The notes under the pieces were generated by a model. That model was given only the letters and a program-made list of their open reading frames with translations, was not told the DNA's origin and did not search any database. A DNA stretch of 64,000 nucleotides from Streptomyces venezuelae. Its GTDB lineage: Bacteria > Actinomycetota > Actinomycetes > Streptomycetales > Streptomycetaceae. Made by a program: the position numbers and the translations under genes. The stretch covers positions 4,509,501 through 4,573,500 of the forward strand of contig NZ_CP029190.1 of assembly GCF_008642295.1 (NCBI RefSeq), in the 5' to 3' direction. Below, piece by piece: positions 24,886-34,400 of this stretch. Each line of letters begins with the position of its first letter. Positions within the stretch are counted from its first letter, which is position 1.

Positions 24886-25323
24886 TCAGCAGGGACGCTT
24901 GCGGAGTTCCATCACATAGTCGTGCGGGGCACCCGCGGACTCCGCGGCGTCGGCGATCTCGCCCAGGTAGCGGGCCGAGGGCAGGCCGCCCTCGTAGCCG
25001 TTCAGGACGTACACCCAGGCCGCCTCCTCGCCGTCCAGGGTGTGCACCCGCACCCGCATCCGGCGGTAGATGTCGAGCCCGACACCCTCCCAGCGGTCCA
25101 TGGACTCCTCGTCCGCGGGCGCGATGTCGTAGAGCGCGACGAAGACCTGCTGGCGCGGGGCCTCCACGATGGTGGCGAGGGCGCCCTCCCAGCCCATCTG
25201 CTCGCCGCCGAAGGTCAGCCGCCAGCCGTTGATCCAGCCCGTGCCGCGCAGCGGGGAATGCGGAGCGCGGCGCGTCATCAGCCGCGGGTCGAGGTTGCCG
25301 GCGTACGCGGCGTAGAGCGACAT
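24886..25323 (-). CDS. Gamma-glutamylcyclotransferase-like protein
   Basis: A 145-residue protein beginning MSLYAAYAGNLDPRLM, the (Y)GxN start of GGCT/AIG2 folds, followed by GTGWINGWRLTFGG and ADEESMDRWEGVGLDIYRRMRVRVHTLDG, which holds the usual acidic residue and helix. Family members release 5-oxoproline from gamma-glutamyl compounds or act on related amides. ATG 25323 is seven bases after a TACCCT -10 element and the upstream open frame is promoter sequence. It is divergent from the lpdA-like gene; the target metabolite is unknown. Confidence 0.82.
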   Translation of the reverse strand: MSLYAAYAGNLDPRLMTRRAPHSPLRGTGWINGWRLTFGGEQMGWEGALATIVEAPRQQVFVALYDIAPADEESMDRWEGVGLDIYRRMRVRVHTLDGEEAAWVYVLNGYEGGLPSARYLGEIADAAESAGAPHDYVMELRKRPC

Positions 25324-25330
25324 GAGGTCG

Positions 25331-25336
25331 AGGGTA
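25331..25336 (-). promoter_or_regulatory. -10 element (TACCCT) of the GGCT-like gene
   Basis: TACCCT on the minus strand lies seven bases before ATG 25323, the leaderless spacing seen repeatedly in this window. Confidence 0.45.
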
Positions 25337-25507
25337 CGGGAGGGGTGGCGCTGGACGCCCGTCGCCCGTACTCCCGGATGGCCGCCCCGGGCGGAAGCAC
25401 CTTGAAGCGTGCGGGACAATGGGGCACGGAATGCATCCCCCGGGGCGAGCCCCCGGACACACCGGCCGGGGCGGCTGCCGGCCGGGCAGACGTGAGGCGG
25501 ACTTTTC

Positions 25508-26947
25508 GTGACCCGGATCGTGATCATCGGCGGCGGACCCGGCGGGTATGAGGCGGCGCTCGTGGGCGCTCAGCTCGGCGCGGAGGTGACCGTCGTGGAC
25601 TGCGACGGTCTGGGCGGGGCGTCGGTGCTCACCGACTGCGTTCCCTCCAAGACCCTCATCGCGACCGCCGAGGTCATGACGAACTTCGATTCGTCCTACG
25701 AAGAGCTGGGGATCATCGTCGCGGACGACACCCCGCACCTGGAGCAGGCCGCCCGCGTGGTCGGCGTCGACCTGGGCAAGGTCAACCGCCGGGTGAAGCG
25801 GCTGGCGCTCGCGCAGTCGCACGACATCACCGCCTCCGTCACCCGGGCCGGCGCCAAGGTCATGCGGGGCCGCGGCCGGCTCGGCGGTCCGCAGGGCATC
25901 GACGGCACCCGGGACGTCATCGTCACCGCCGCCGACGGCACGGAAACGATTCTGACCGCCGACGCGGTGCTGATCGCCACCGGCGGCACCCCGCGCGAGA
26001 TCCCGGACGCCCAGCCCGACGGGGAGCGGATCCTGAACTGGACCCAGGTCTACGACCTGGACGAGCTCCCCGAGGAGCTCATCGTGGTCGGCTCGGGCGT
26101 CACCGGTGCCGAGTTCGCCGGTGCGTACCAGGCGCTGGGCTCGCGGGTCACCCTCGTCTCCTCCCGCGACCGGGTGCTGCCCGGTGAGGACCCCGACGCC
26201 GCCGCCGTCCTGGAGGACGTCTTCCGGCGCCGCGGCATGAACGTCATCGGCCGGTCCCGCGCCGAGTCCGCCAAGCGCGTGGGCGACCGGGTCGAGGTCA
26301 CCCTCTCCGACGGCCGGGTCCTCTCCGGCACCCACTGCCTGATGGCGGTCGGCGCCATCCCGAACACCAGGGACATGAACCTGGAGGAGTCCGGGGTCCG
26401 GCTCAAGGAGTCCGGCCACATCTGGACCGACAAGGTGTCCCGCACCTCCTCGCCCGGCGTGTACGCGGCCGGCGACGTCACCGGGATCTTCGCCCTGGCC
26501 TCGGTCGCGGCCATGCAGGGCCGGATCGCGATGTACCACTTCCTCGGCGACGCGGTGGCCCCGCTCAACCTCAAGACGGTCTCCTCGAACGTCTTCACCG
26601 ACCCGGAGATCGCCACCGTCGGCTACACCCAGGCCGATGTGGACGCCGGCAAGATCGACGCCCGGGTGGTGAAGCTGCCGCTGCTGCGCAACCCGCGCGC
26701 CAAGATGCAGGGCATCCGGGACGGTTTCGTGAAGCTGTTCTGCCGCCCGGGCACCGGCATCGTGGTCGGCGGCGTGGTCGTCTCCCCGCGCGCCAGCGAA
26801 CTGATCCACCCGATCTCGATCGCGGTCGACAACAACCTGACGGTCGAGCAGATCGCAAACGCGTTCACCGTGTACCCCTCGCTGTCCGGGTCGATCGCCG
26901 AGGTGGCCCGCCAGCTGCACACCCGCAAGGCGTCCGGGGAGGCGTAA
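25508..26947 (+). CDS. lpdA: NAD(P)H-quinone dehydrogenase of the LpdA type
   Basis: A 479-residue flavoprotein of the pyridine-nucleotide disulfide oxidoreductase superfamily. FAD binding: IVIIGGGPGGYEAALVGAQLGAEVTVVD at the N-terminus. NAD(P) binding: LIVVGSGVTGAEFAGAYQALG near 190, and a second FAD motif VYAAGDVTG near 320. The dimerisation domain spans about 350-470. The redox-active Cys pair of lipoamide dehydrogenases (GGTCxxxGCxPSK) is here GGASVLTDCVPSK, so only one Cys remains, as in mycobacterial LpdA quinone reductases. A true lipoamide dehydrogenase role is therefore unlikely. GTG start with a GAGGCGG site upstream. Synteny with lpdA-deoD-pmmB in M. tuberculosis supports the name. 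Confidence 0.88.
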   Translation: MTRIVIIGGGPGGYEAALVGAQLGAEVTVVDCDGLGGASVLTDCVPSKTLIATAEVMTNFDSSYEELGIIVADDTPHLEQAARVVGVDLGKVNRRVKRLALAQSHDITASVTRAGAKVMRGRGRLGGPQGIDGTRDVIVTAADGTETILTADAVLIATGGTPREIPDAQPDGERILNWTQVYDLDELPEELIVVGSGVTGAEFAGAYQALGSRVTLVSSRDRVLPGEDPDAAAVLEDVFRRRGMNVIGRSRAESAKRVGDRVEVTLSDGRVLSGTHCLMAVGAIPNTRDMNLEESGVRLKESGHIWTDKVSRTSSPGVYAAGDVTGIFALASVAAMQGRIAMYHFLGDAVAPLNLKTVSSNVFTDPEIATVGYTQADVDAGKIDARVVKLPLLRNPRAKMQGIRDGFVKLFCRPGTGIVVGGVVVSPRASELIHPISIAVDNNLTVEQIANAFTVYPSLSGSIAEVARQLHTRKASGEA

Positions 26948-27009
26948 CCGCCCGCGAACGCCCGCCGCCCGCAAGGGGGTTGGGGGTGGGGTGCCGGGAC
27001 GGCCCCGGA

Positions 27010-27021
27010 TGTTCACGAACA
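27010..27021. promoter_or_regulatory. Inverted repeat TGTTC-AC-GAACA upstream of the deoR-like gene
   Basis: TGTTCACGAACA is a 5+5 dyad about 105 bp upstream of the regulator start. A related half-site GCGAACAA lies near 27057 and GTGTTCGC overlaps the start codon. It is a candidate operator for the DeoR regulator itself. Confidence 0.45.
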
Positions 27022-27094
27022 ACTCGGGCCGCGTATACCACTAGTCACCCCACCTTGCGAACAACTTCGGTATTCCGGCGCAAAGAGCTGAAAG

Positions 27095-27120
27095 CAGACG
27101 GTCGTCCGCGTTACCGTCTG
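27095..27120. promoter_or_regulatory. Inverted repeat CAGACGGT-N10-ACCGTCTG at the deoR-like start
   Basis: An 8+8 perfect inverted repeat ends four bases before GTG 27125. It could be an autoregulatory operator overlapping the core promoter, or a hairpin covering the start if transcription begins upstream. Confidence 0.5.
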
Positions 27121-27124
27121 TTTC

Positions 27125-28078
27125 GTGTTCGCTGCAGAACGTCGCCAGTTGATCCTCGAAATGGTGCGCGCCAACGGAGCCGTGTCGCTCCGTGAGCTCG
27201 CCCGCGTCGTCCAGACCTCCGAAGTGACCGTACGGCGGGACGTGCGGGCGCTGGAGGCAGAAGGACTCCTCGACCGCCGGCACGGCGGTGCGGTGCTGCC
27301 GGGCGGGTTCACCCGTGAATCCGGCTTCCCGCAAAAGTCCCACCTCGCGACGGCGGAGAAGACCGCCATCGCCGATGTCGCGGCCGGTCTGGTCGAAGAA
27401 GGCGAGGCCGTGGTCGTCGGCGCGGGCACGACAACCCAGGAGCTGGCCCGCCGGCTCGCCCGGGTACCCGGCCTGACGGTGGTGACCAACTCCCTCCTGG
27501 TCGCCCAGGCGTTGGCCCACGCCAACCGCGTCGAGGTTGTCATGACCGGCGGCACCCTGCGCGGCTCCAACTACGCGCTGGTGGGCAGCGGGGCGGAACA
27601 GTCCCTCCAGGGGCTCCGGGTCTCCCGCGCCTTCCTGTCGGGCAGCGGCCTGACGGCCGAACGCGGCCTGTCCACGTCCAACATGCTCAGCGCGAGCGTG
27701 GACCGGGCGCTGGTGCAGGCGGCGGCGGAGGTGGTGGTCCTCGCGGACCACACCAAGCTCGGCACCGACACCATGTTCCAGACGGTGCCGACGGACGTCA
27801 TCACCCGCCTGGTCACGGACGAGCCGCCCCCGCACGACGACCGGGCGGGCGCGGAGCTCCAGGCCCTCGCGGACCAGGGCGTCCAGGTCACGGTCGCGGG
27901 CTCCGGCCCAACCACCGGCGTCGACGGCCTCCCGGGCCGCCGCCCCCGCCGCGAATCCCCCCTCCCGGTCCAGCGGCGGGGCGGCCCGAGCGCCCAGCTC
28001 CGCAGCGCCCCGGTCCTGACGGACCCGACGGACCGTGAACGGGACCGGGCGCGGGTGGCGGACATGCGGCGGCGGTAG
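27125..28078 (+). CDS. DeoR family transcriptional regulator
   Basis: A 317-residue repressor-type protein. The N-terminal winged helix reads RRQLILEMVRANGAVSLRELARVVQTSEVTVRRDVRALEAEGLLDRRHGGAV, the DeoR signature. The C-terminal DeoRC sensor domain (about 80-240) has VVGAGTTTQELARRL and VLADHTKLG, the sugar-phosphate-binding, isomerase-like fold. The last 70 residues are a Pro/Arg-rich tail outside the family core. The GTG start follows a perfect inverted repeat. The ligand is probably a phosphorylated sugar. It is a possible but unproven regulator of the nucleoside genes nearby; its own promoter lacks CTACGCGCGTAG. Confidence 0.9.
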   Translation: MFAAERRQLILEMVRANGAVSLRELARVVQTSEVTVRRDVRALEAEGLLDRRHGGAVLPGGFTRESGFPQKSHLATAEKTAIADVAAGLVEEGEAVVVGAGTTTQELARRLARVPGLTVVTNSLLVAQALAHANRVEVVMTGGTLRGSNYALVGSGAEQSLQGLRVSRAFLSGSGLTAERGLSTSNMLSASVDRALVQAAAEVVVLADHTKLGTDTMFQTVPTDVITRLVTDEPPPHDDRAGAELQALADQGVQVTVAGSGPTTGVDGLPGRRPRRESPLPVQRRGGPSAQLRSAPVLTDPTDRERDRARVADMRRR

Positions 28079-28098
28079 CGAACTGCAAGAAGAGACAG

Positions 28099-28132
28099 CG
28101 GTGCCCGCCTCGCGTACGCGAGGCGGGCACCG
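28099..28132. terminator. Perfect palindromic terminator between deoR-like and immunity genes
   Basis: CGGTGCCCGCCTCGC, the central GTAC and GCGAGGCGGGCACCG form an uninterrupted 34-base palindrome. It lies between convergent stops and marks the border of the core region and the toxin island. Confidence 0.9.
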
Positions 28133-28158
28133 TCACTCATGCGGGCGGACCGCCGAAA

Positions 28159-28449
28159 TCAGTCGGTGTAGAAGTATGCCTCTTCACAGATTTCGTCGAC
28201 CCTCTCTTCTCCGAGCCGGGACTCCAGGGCCGTGCAGATGACGTTCCTCATCTCGGCAAGCCTTGTCCGCACATCGCGGTCCACGATGTACCGGACGAGG
28301 ATCTCGGGGTCCTGTCCGCCCGTGCCGATGCGCGAGAGGATCCTGTCCAGCGACACGACGTACTCGTTGAGGTCGCGAGCGGCCACGATCGCGTCCGACA
28401 AGGACATCTCTACGCTGTCCGGCTGGTTCTGCGAGGCAGTCTCTGTCAT
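28159..28449 (-). CDS. Small acidic protein, probable immunity protein
   Basis: A 96-residue acidic protein (MTETASQNQPDSVEMSLSDAIVAARDLNEYVVSLDRIL...) with predicted helices and no signal peptide. I recognise no domain. It follows the toxin gene with an ATGA overlap: the ATG occupies 28447-28449 and the toxin TGA 28446-28448. Position directly after a polymorphic-toxin C-terminus, small size, acidity and cytosolic location are the usual marks of a cognate immunity protein that neutralises the toxin inside the producer. The function is inferred from context only. Confidence 0.65.
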   Translation of the reverse strand: MTETASQNQPDSVEMSLSDAIVAARDLNEYVVSLDRILSRIGTGGQDPEILVRYIVDRDVRTRLAEMRNVICTALESRLGEERVDEICEEAYFYTD

Positions 28450-31400
28450 CGGACGACCCTGATGTTGGATATCTTCGCGGTGCCCTTCACCGTCCATTCG
28501 TAGATGTTCATCGTTGAATTGTATTCCTTGGTTACGAGATGGGCCGGGATGTCGAACTCGACGACATGGCGCCCGCGTCCCCGACCGATACCGAGCGTCT
28601 TCTCCGCATCCGTGGGACTCATCGGCTTGCCCTTGGCCGGAACGAGGAACACCTTGTTCTGGTCACTGGCGATGATCTGCTGCGACGACACGATTCCGTT
28701 CTTGCCCTTGCTGTTCGTGTAGTGGCGCATGCGGACCATCTCGACGGGCTTGTCGTCGCCCCCGCCCTGGGCCTTGGAGCCGCCGGACCCGCCGGAGCCT
28801 CCAGAGCCCTCCGAACCACGGCGGTCGTTGTCCTTGCTCGGGCTGTCGTTCCTCCTCGTTTCCGAGGAACGGGACGACTTGCCGTCGCGGGCCGAGTGCC
28901 TGGCCTTCGTCGAAGACGACTTGCCCTGCCGGGCCGCGAATGCCTTGGTCTCGTCGGCGCGTTTGGCGGCTGCGGCTGCCGCCTCCTGTGCGGCTCTGCG
29001 GGCCGCTGCTGCTTCCTCCTCCAGCTTTCTCGCGCGCTCGGCGGCCTCCTCTACCGCGCGTTTCCATTCCTCCAGGTCCTCGGCGTACTTCGCCATGTCC
29101 CGTTCGTAGCGCTCGACCTTGGCGAGGATGTTGCGTGCCTGGGCGAGTTTGTGGGACCAGCTGTTGAAGGCTTCCCAGGCACGGTCGAGTGCCTTGAGGA
29201 TGCGCTTGGCGCGCCCTGCGAAGGGCAGGGCAGCGTCAAGGGCGAGGCCGGCGCAGGCTCCCCACGATCCGTTGAGGCAGTCGCGGATGTCGTTGTAGCC
29301 GGAGGCGTCCTTCAGGATGCCCATGGCGATGTCGAGTGCCACGTCCAGGGCGCTCTTGCCCTGGATCGCGCGGGCCCAGGCGGCTTCGGCCTCGGTGAAG
29401 TCCTTGACCGGCATCACGGGCGGTGCGATGGACAGCCCGCTCGGGTCGCTGAACGTCACCGGCGAGTTGTTCGCGTAGGCGTACGGGTTCTGCTGTTTGG
29501 GTTCGTTGAAGTCGACGATGGGGTCGACCGAGAGGAACCGGGCGGTTGCCGGGTCGTACTCGCGTGCGCCGAGGTGGACGGTGCCGATGGACTCGTCGAT
29601 CTCGCCGCCGACGAAGCCCTTCTTGCCCGGCCAGACCGCCGGAGCGATGCCGCGGGCCTCGCCGTAGGGCGTGAACTTGCGGCGGGTGACGACCGAGGTC
29701 TTGGCGTCCACGGAGGTGGTCGCCGTGCCGTTGTGGTCGGTCATCAGGTACGACGTGGTGATCACGCCGTCCTTGGCCGTCTTGACCATGGTCGGACCGG
29801 CCGGGTGGGCGTAGTAGCGGGTGCCCTCCAGCTTGCCCGCCGCGGTCAGCTTGACCTCGGTGCCCGGCAGGTAGAGCGTGGCGCCGGTCTTGTCCCGCTT
29901 GATCAGACGGCTGCCGCCGGCGTCGTAGACGAATGACGTCGACTCGGTGCCCTTGGTGACCTTCTCCAACTGGCCTGAGATGTTCCAGTCCAGGGTCTGG
30001 GTCTCGCCCTGGATGGTGCGGGTCTTGGTGTTGCCGACCTCGTCGTAGGTGTAGGACTCGGTGCGGGATCCGCCGGGTCCGGTGGTGTCGACCTTCTTCA
30101 GCCCGTTGGCGCCGGCCTGGCCGGGGGTGCCGTAGGTGTAGGTGCGGGTGACGTCCTTGGTGAGGTCACCGGTGGGGGAGTGCTGGACCTCCTTGGTGCG
30201 GTTGCCGGCCGCGTCGAAGCTGTAGGAGCTCCAGTACGGGGTGGGTCCGCCGACCTGCGGCTTGGAGCCCGGGCCTGCGGCGTTCGGCTTGGCGGCGCAG
30301 TCGTCCGTGGCGGTCCATGCCTCGTTCATGCGGCGCATGTAGTCGTAGGCGAAGCACTGGACGTCCGGGGTGGCGCTGGGACCTTCCTTGTCGGTGATCT
30401 TGAGGATGTTCCCGGCGTCGTCGTAGTCGAACAGCGTGTCGCTGATGCGGCCCGGCGCCTTCTCGGTGTCCTTGACGGTCCGGGTCAGGCGGCGGGTCTG
30501 CTCGTCGTAGAAGTTCGACGTGTACACCTGCGAGCCGGCGGGGCCGGAGTGAGTCCGCAGGACGTCGCCCATCGGCGAGTAGTCGACCTTGTCGACGAAG
30601 GTCTTGCCCTCGATGCCCATGACGGTGGGCAGCTCGAAGTGGTTGTACTTCATCGTGGTGAGCTCGATGGGCAGGCCGGCGACGGCCGGCTGCTCTGTCC
30701 ACTCGGTCAGACCGGTGTTCTCCCGGTAGCCCGAAGTGAACTCGTAGGTGCCGGCGAGGCCGCCCTCCTCCGACGGGATGGTGATCTTGGTTCCAGTCGG
30801 ACGGTACTCGGTGTCGTACCCCGTCAGTTCCTGTGTGTAAGCCTTGTTGCCCACGTATCGCGTCGAGGACACCGGCATACCGATGGCGCCGGGCAGGGTG
30901 TCGAACGTGGCCGAGGTCAGCTTCGGGCCCGTCACCGAGCCTTCGCGGGTCGCGATGACCCGACCGAGCGTGTCGTACTCCATGGCGACGGTCTTGCCTC
31001 GGCCGTCGGTCATGGTCGCCGGCCGGTCACCCGGGCCGTACGTCACCGTCGTCGTGCCCTTGTCGGGGTCCGTCTGCTTGGTCTGGCGGCCACGGATGTC
31101 GTACTCGAAGCCCCACTTGTCGCCAGCCTGATTGACGACCGACTCCAGCATGCCGCGCTGGTTGTAGGCGTAGGTCGTCTTGTCGTACGCGCCCGTCGGC
31201 GAGTCCGAGCGGAAGAACCGCAGCTCGGTCTTGCGGCCGTCACCGTCGAGGAATGCCTGGGTCGGGGTCTCGCCCTTCGGGGGGTCGACGGTGATGTTGT
31301 CGCCGCCGTAGGCGGTGGTGGTACGGGAGGTCTCCTCGCCGAACTTGCGGGAGATCTGGGCGATGGAGCGGCCGGAGCCGTCGTACTGGGTCACCGTGGA

Positions 31401-34400
31401 GGACGGGACCTCGTTGTCCTTGGGTGCGAACTGGACGCCGGAGGCTTCGCCCGCGGTGTAGTAGGCGCCGTTGGACTTCCAGACCTGGCCGAGGCTGTTG
31501 TAGAAGGTGTCGGAGATGACACGTCCGCCGGCCAGGGCCTCCATCTGGGTCTGGCGGATGCGCAGGCTGCTGTCGTAGATGTCGTAGCTGGTGCGGTACG
31601 TACCGTCGTCCAGCAGCGCCTTGTTGCTGATGACCACCGGACCGTCGGTACGGACGTCGTACGAGAAGATGCCGTCCGGCGACTTACTGGTGGGGTTCCG
31701 CGACGGGGACCACACCTTCCCCAGTCGTCCGAGGGCGTCGTACTCCATGACCTGGCGGCGGCCGTTGGTGTCCTGCTTGGCCAGGACCGAGCCACGTCCC
31801 TGGTCGGTCTCCGTGGTCTCCGTGTGACCGGCGTGGTTGGTGGTCACGACCTTGGTGACGAGCTGACCCGAGGCCGGGGCGTAGTCCAGCTTCGTGACCT
31901 TGCCGAACACATCGGTCGTGGTCTTCGGACGGCCGTACGCGTCGTAGGTCGCGCTGCCGTCCACCTGGTACTGCGGAGTGCTGCCGGAATACCCGGTCAG
32001 CGACTCGGTGGACTTCACATTTCCCGCTGCGTCGTAGGACATCTTGATGTCCGAGGTGATGTCGGCCGGGCGCTGGACGGCCACATCACATGCCTTGGCG
32101 GCGACTTCCACGCGGTTCTGGCGGGCGATGATCCAACGGGTCTCGTCCGCATCGTATTGATAACGGGCGCAACTGTCGTCGGACGGGTCCGCGACATCGC
32201 CGAGGTTGGACACCGAGGTGACGAGGCCCCGGGTGTCGTACTCGGTGTTCATTGCGGTGCGGCGCCAGCCGCGGTTCTCGGACAGCAGGATGCGGGACTT
32301 GACGCCCGTGGTCTGCTGGACGTACGCCTGCTGCGGTTCGATGTCCTCTTCGGGGACTTCGCCCTTGCGGAGGCGGGTGGCGGTGGGGCCGTGCAGCCAG
32401 GGGGTGTAGGTGGTGGCTGCTTCGAGGGCGCCGCCTTCGCCGTTGTAGGCCAGGACCTCGCGGGTCTGGCCGGCGTAGAGGCGGTGGTCGGCGATCTCGA
32501 TGCCCTCGGAGTCCTTGACCTTGACCGACTTCCTGCCGCCGTCGGGGCCGGCGCGGTCCCCGTCCAGGCCGCGGAAGAACAGGGTCTCGGTCATGGACCG
32601 CTTATCGGGGGCCGCACCGATGTACGTGCGGACTCGCTCGTAGCCGCGCCACTGCGACCAGGTACGCGTCTTCGGCCGCATCATCTCCGTCTCGTCGTCG
32701 AAGGCCCAGGCGGGCTTTCCGAGGAACTGGTAGGAGGTGGTGCGGGTGGGCGAGTTGCCGTTGCGGTCCTCTTCACGGACGGAGTCCACGATGTGCTTGT
32801 GGAACCAGTCGGTGGAGTAGATCTTGCGCTCGCGCTTGGGGTCGGTCGGGTCCGGGAGTTCGGAGACGACCGGGTAGCAGCGGAGCGTGTTGTTCTCCGG
32901 TGAGGCCGGCATGACCTTGGGGTCGGTGGCCTTGCACTCGGTGGGTGCGTAGTTGACCGCGATGGTGGAGCCGGTCTCGGTGTCGATCGCCTCGATGCGG
33001 TAGCGCTTGAAGGGGACCTTGCCGTCGCCGTTGCTGTCGACTCGGTTGTCGAGCTGCTTGCCGCGGAACTTCACCGCAGGGAGCTCGATCTCCGCGTTCG
33101 CCGTGCCCGCCACCGTCGTGCCGTTCTTGCCCACGTGGCGGATCTCCGACAGCCACAGCGGGTAGTCCGAGCCGTCACCGGTCTGCGGGAAGTCCTGGAC
33201 GAGCTTCCAGGTGTCGACCGGCTTGTGGGTGGTGCCGTTCCACACGAACGTGTTGACGTCCGTGAGGCGCTTGCGGCTGAAGAAGGTCGGGGTGAACCGG
33301 CCCTTGCACTCCTCGCCCTTGGCACACAGCTGGTCGCCGGGGGTGTCCGGCCACTGCTTGGCGATGTTCCAGTCGACCTCCGGCTTGAGCTTGGCCGGGT
33401 CGCAGTCGAAGGTCTGCGTTTTGAGGCAGCGTTCGGCGACGGTGAAGCGGGCCTCGGCGGGGGCGGCGGCGAAGAGGTTGTCCTCGCGCAGGCCCCAGGA
33501 GATCCGGTCCAGCCAGCCGGAGCGGGTGTACTCGCGGGCGGTGGAGCCGCCGGCGATCTTGTAGTTGGAGCCGTAGTGGTTCTGCTCCTTCTGGTACCAG
33601 TACGTCATCGCGTTCCCGCGGGGGTCCACGACGTAGTCCAGGTTCCAGCGGTACGCCTGGTCACAGACCGCATCGGCGAACGTGGCGTTGTAGCACGGCT
33701 CGCCCGGGTGGTTGGCGTAGACCGGGACCGTCCAGGTGGAGTTGGTCACCGGCTTGCCCGCCGCCCAGTTCTTCAGCTTGTTGAGGCCGAAGTAGAACTG
33801 GATGCCCTGGGGGTTGGTGAACCGCCAGTGCTCGCCTTCCTTGTCGCCGTTGTCGGCGCCGGGGAGGAGTTCCAGGCGGGAGCCGTCGTCCTTGGCCGGA
33901 CGCCACTTCTTGGTCTTGTCGTCCAGGACGAGCGGGGTCGAGCCGCCGTTCAGGGACATGGTGACCATGGGCGCGCCGTGGCAGAGGTCGCCGGTGTCGT
34001 CCTTCGGGTTGTTGTACCCGGAGTCCTTGCGCTTGTCCTGGCTGCAGGGGACGTAGCCGCGTTCGATGTAGTTCGAGGCGAGGTCCCAGCCGTCGCCCAC
34101 CCAGGAGGTCTGCTGCTGGGAGGCGTTGGTGCGGCCGTCGATCGTCGCGCTGGAGTAGCCCAGGGACAGGGACGGGCTCGGGCCGCCGAGCGAGGCGGGG
34201 ATGTCCAGCGGGTAGGACCAGGAGAAGTCACCCGCCGAGCCGCCGGCCTGCCAGGAACCCGAAGCGCTGAGGCTGGTGGCCTTGTAGGTGCCGTTGGCGC
34301 CGTCCGCGCCGGCCGTGGCGGACAGCATCATCGCGCCGCCGGCCGCAGCGGCGGCCGGGGCGGACATGAACGCGCTGCCCGCGGACTTCGCAGCCGGACC

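Noticed and set aside
28446..28750. Metal-dependent nuclease (HNH-like) assignment for the toxin tail
   Set aside because: No HNH, DHxxP or similar His/Asp cluster is present in the last 100 residues; the HYT start and FDI strand fit an ADP-ribosyltransferase better.
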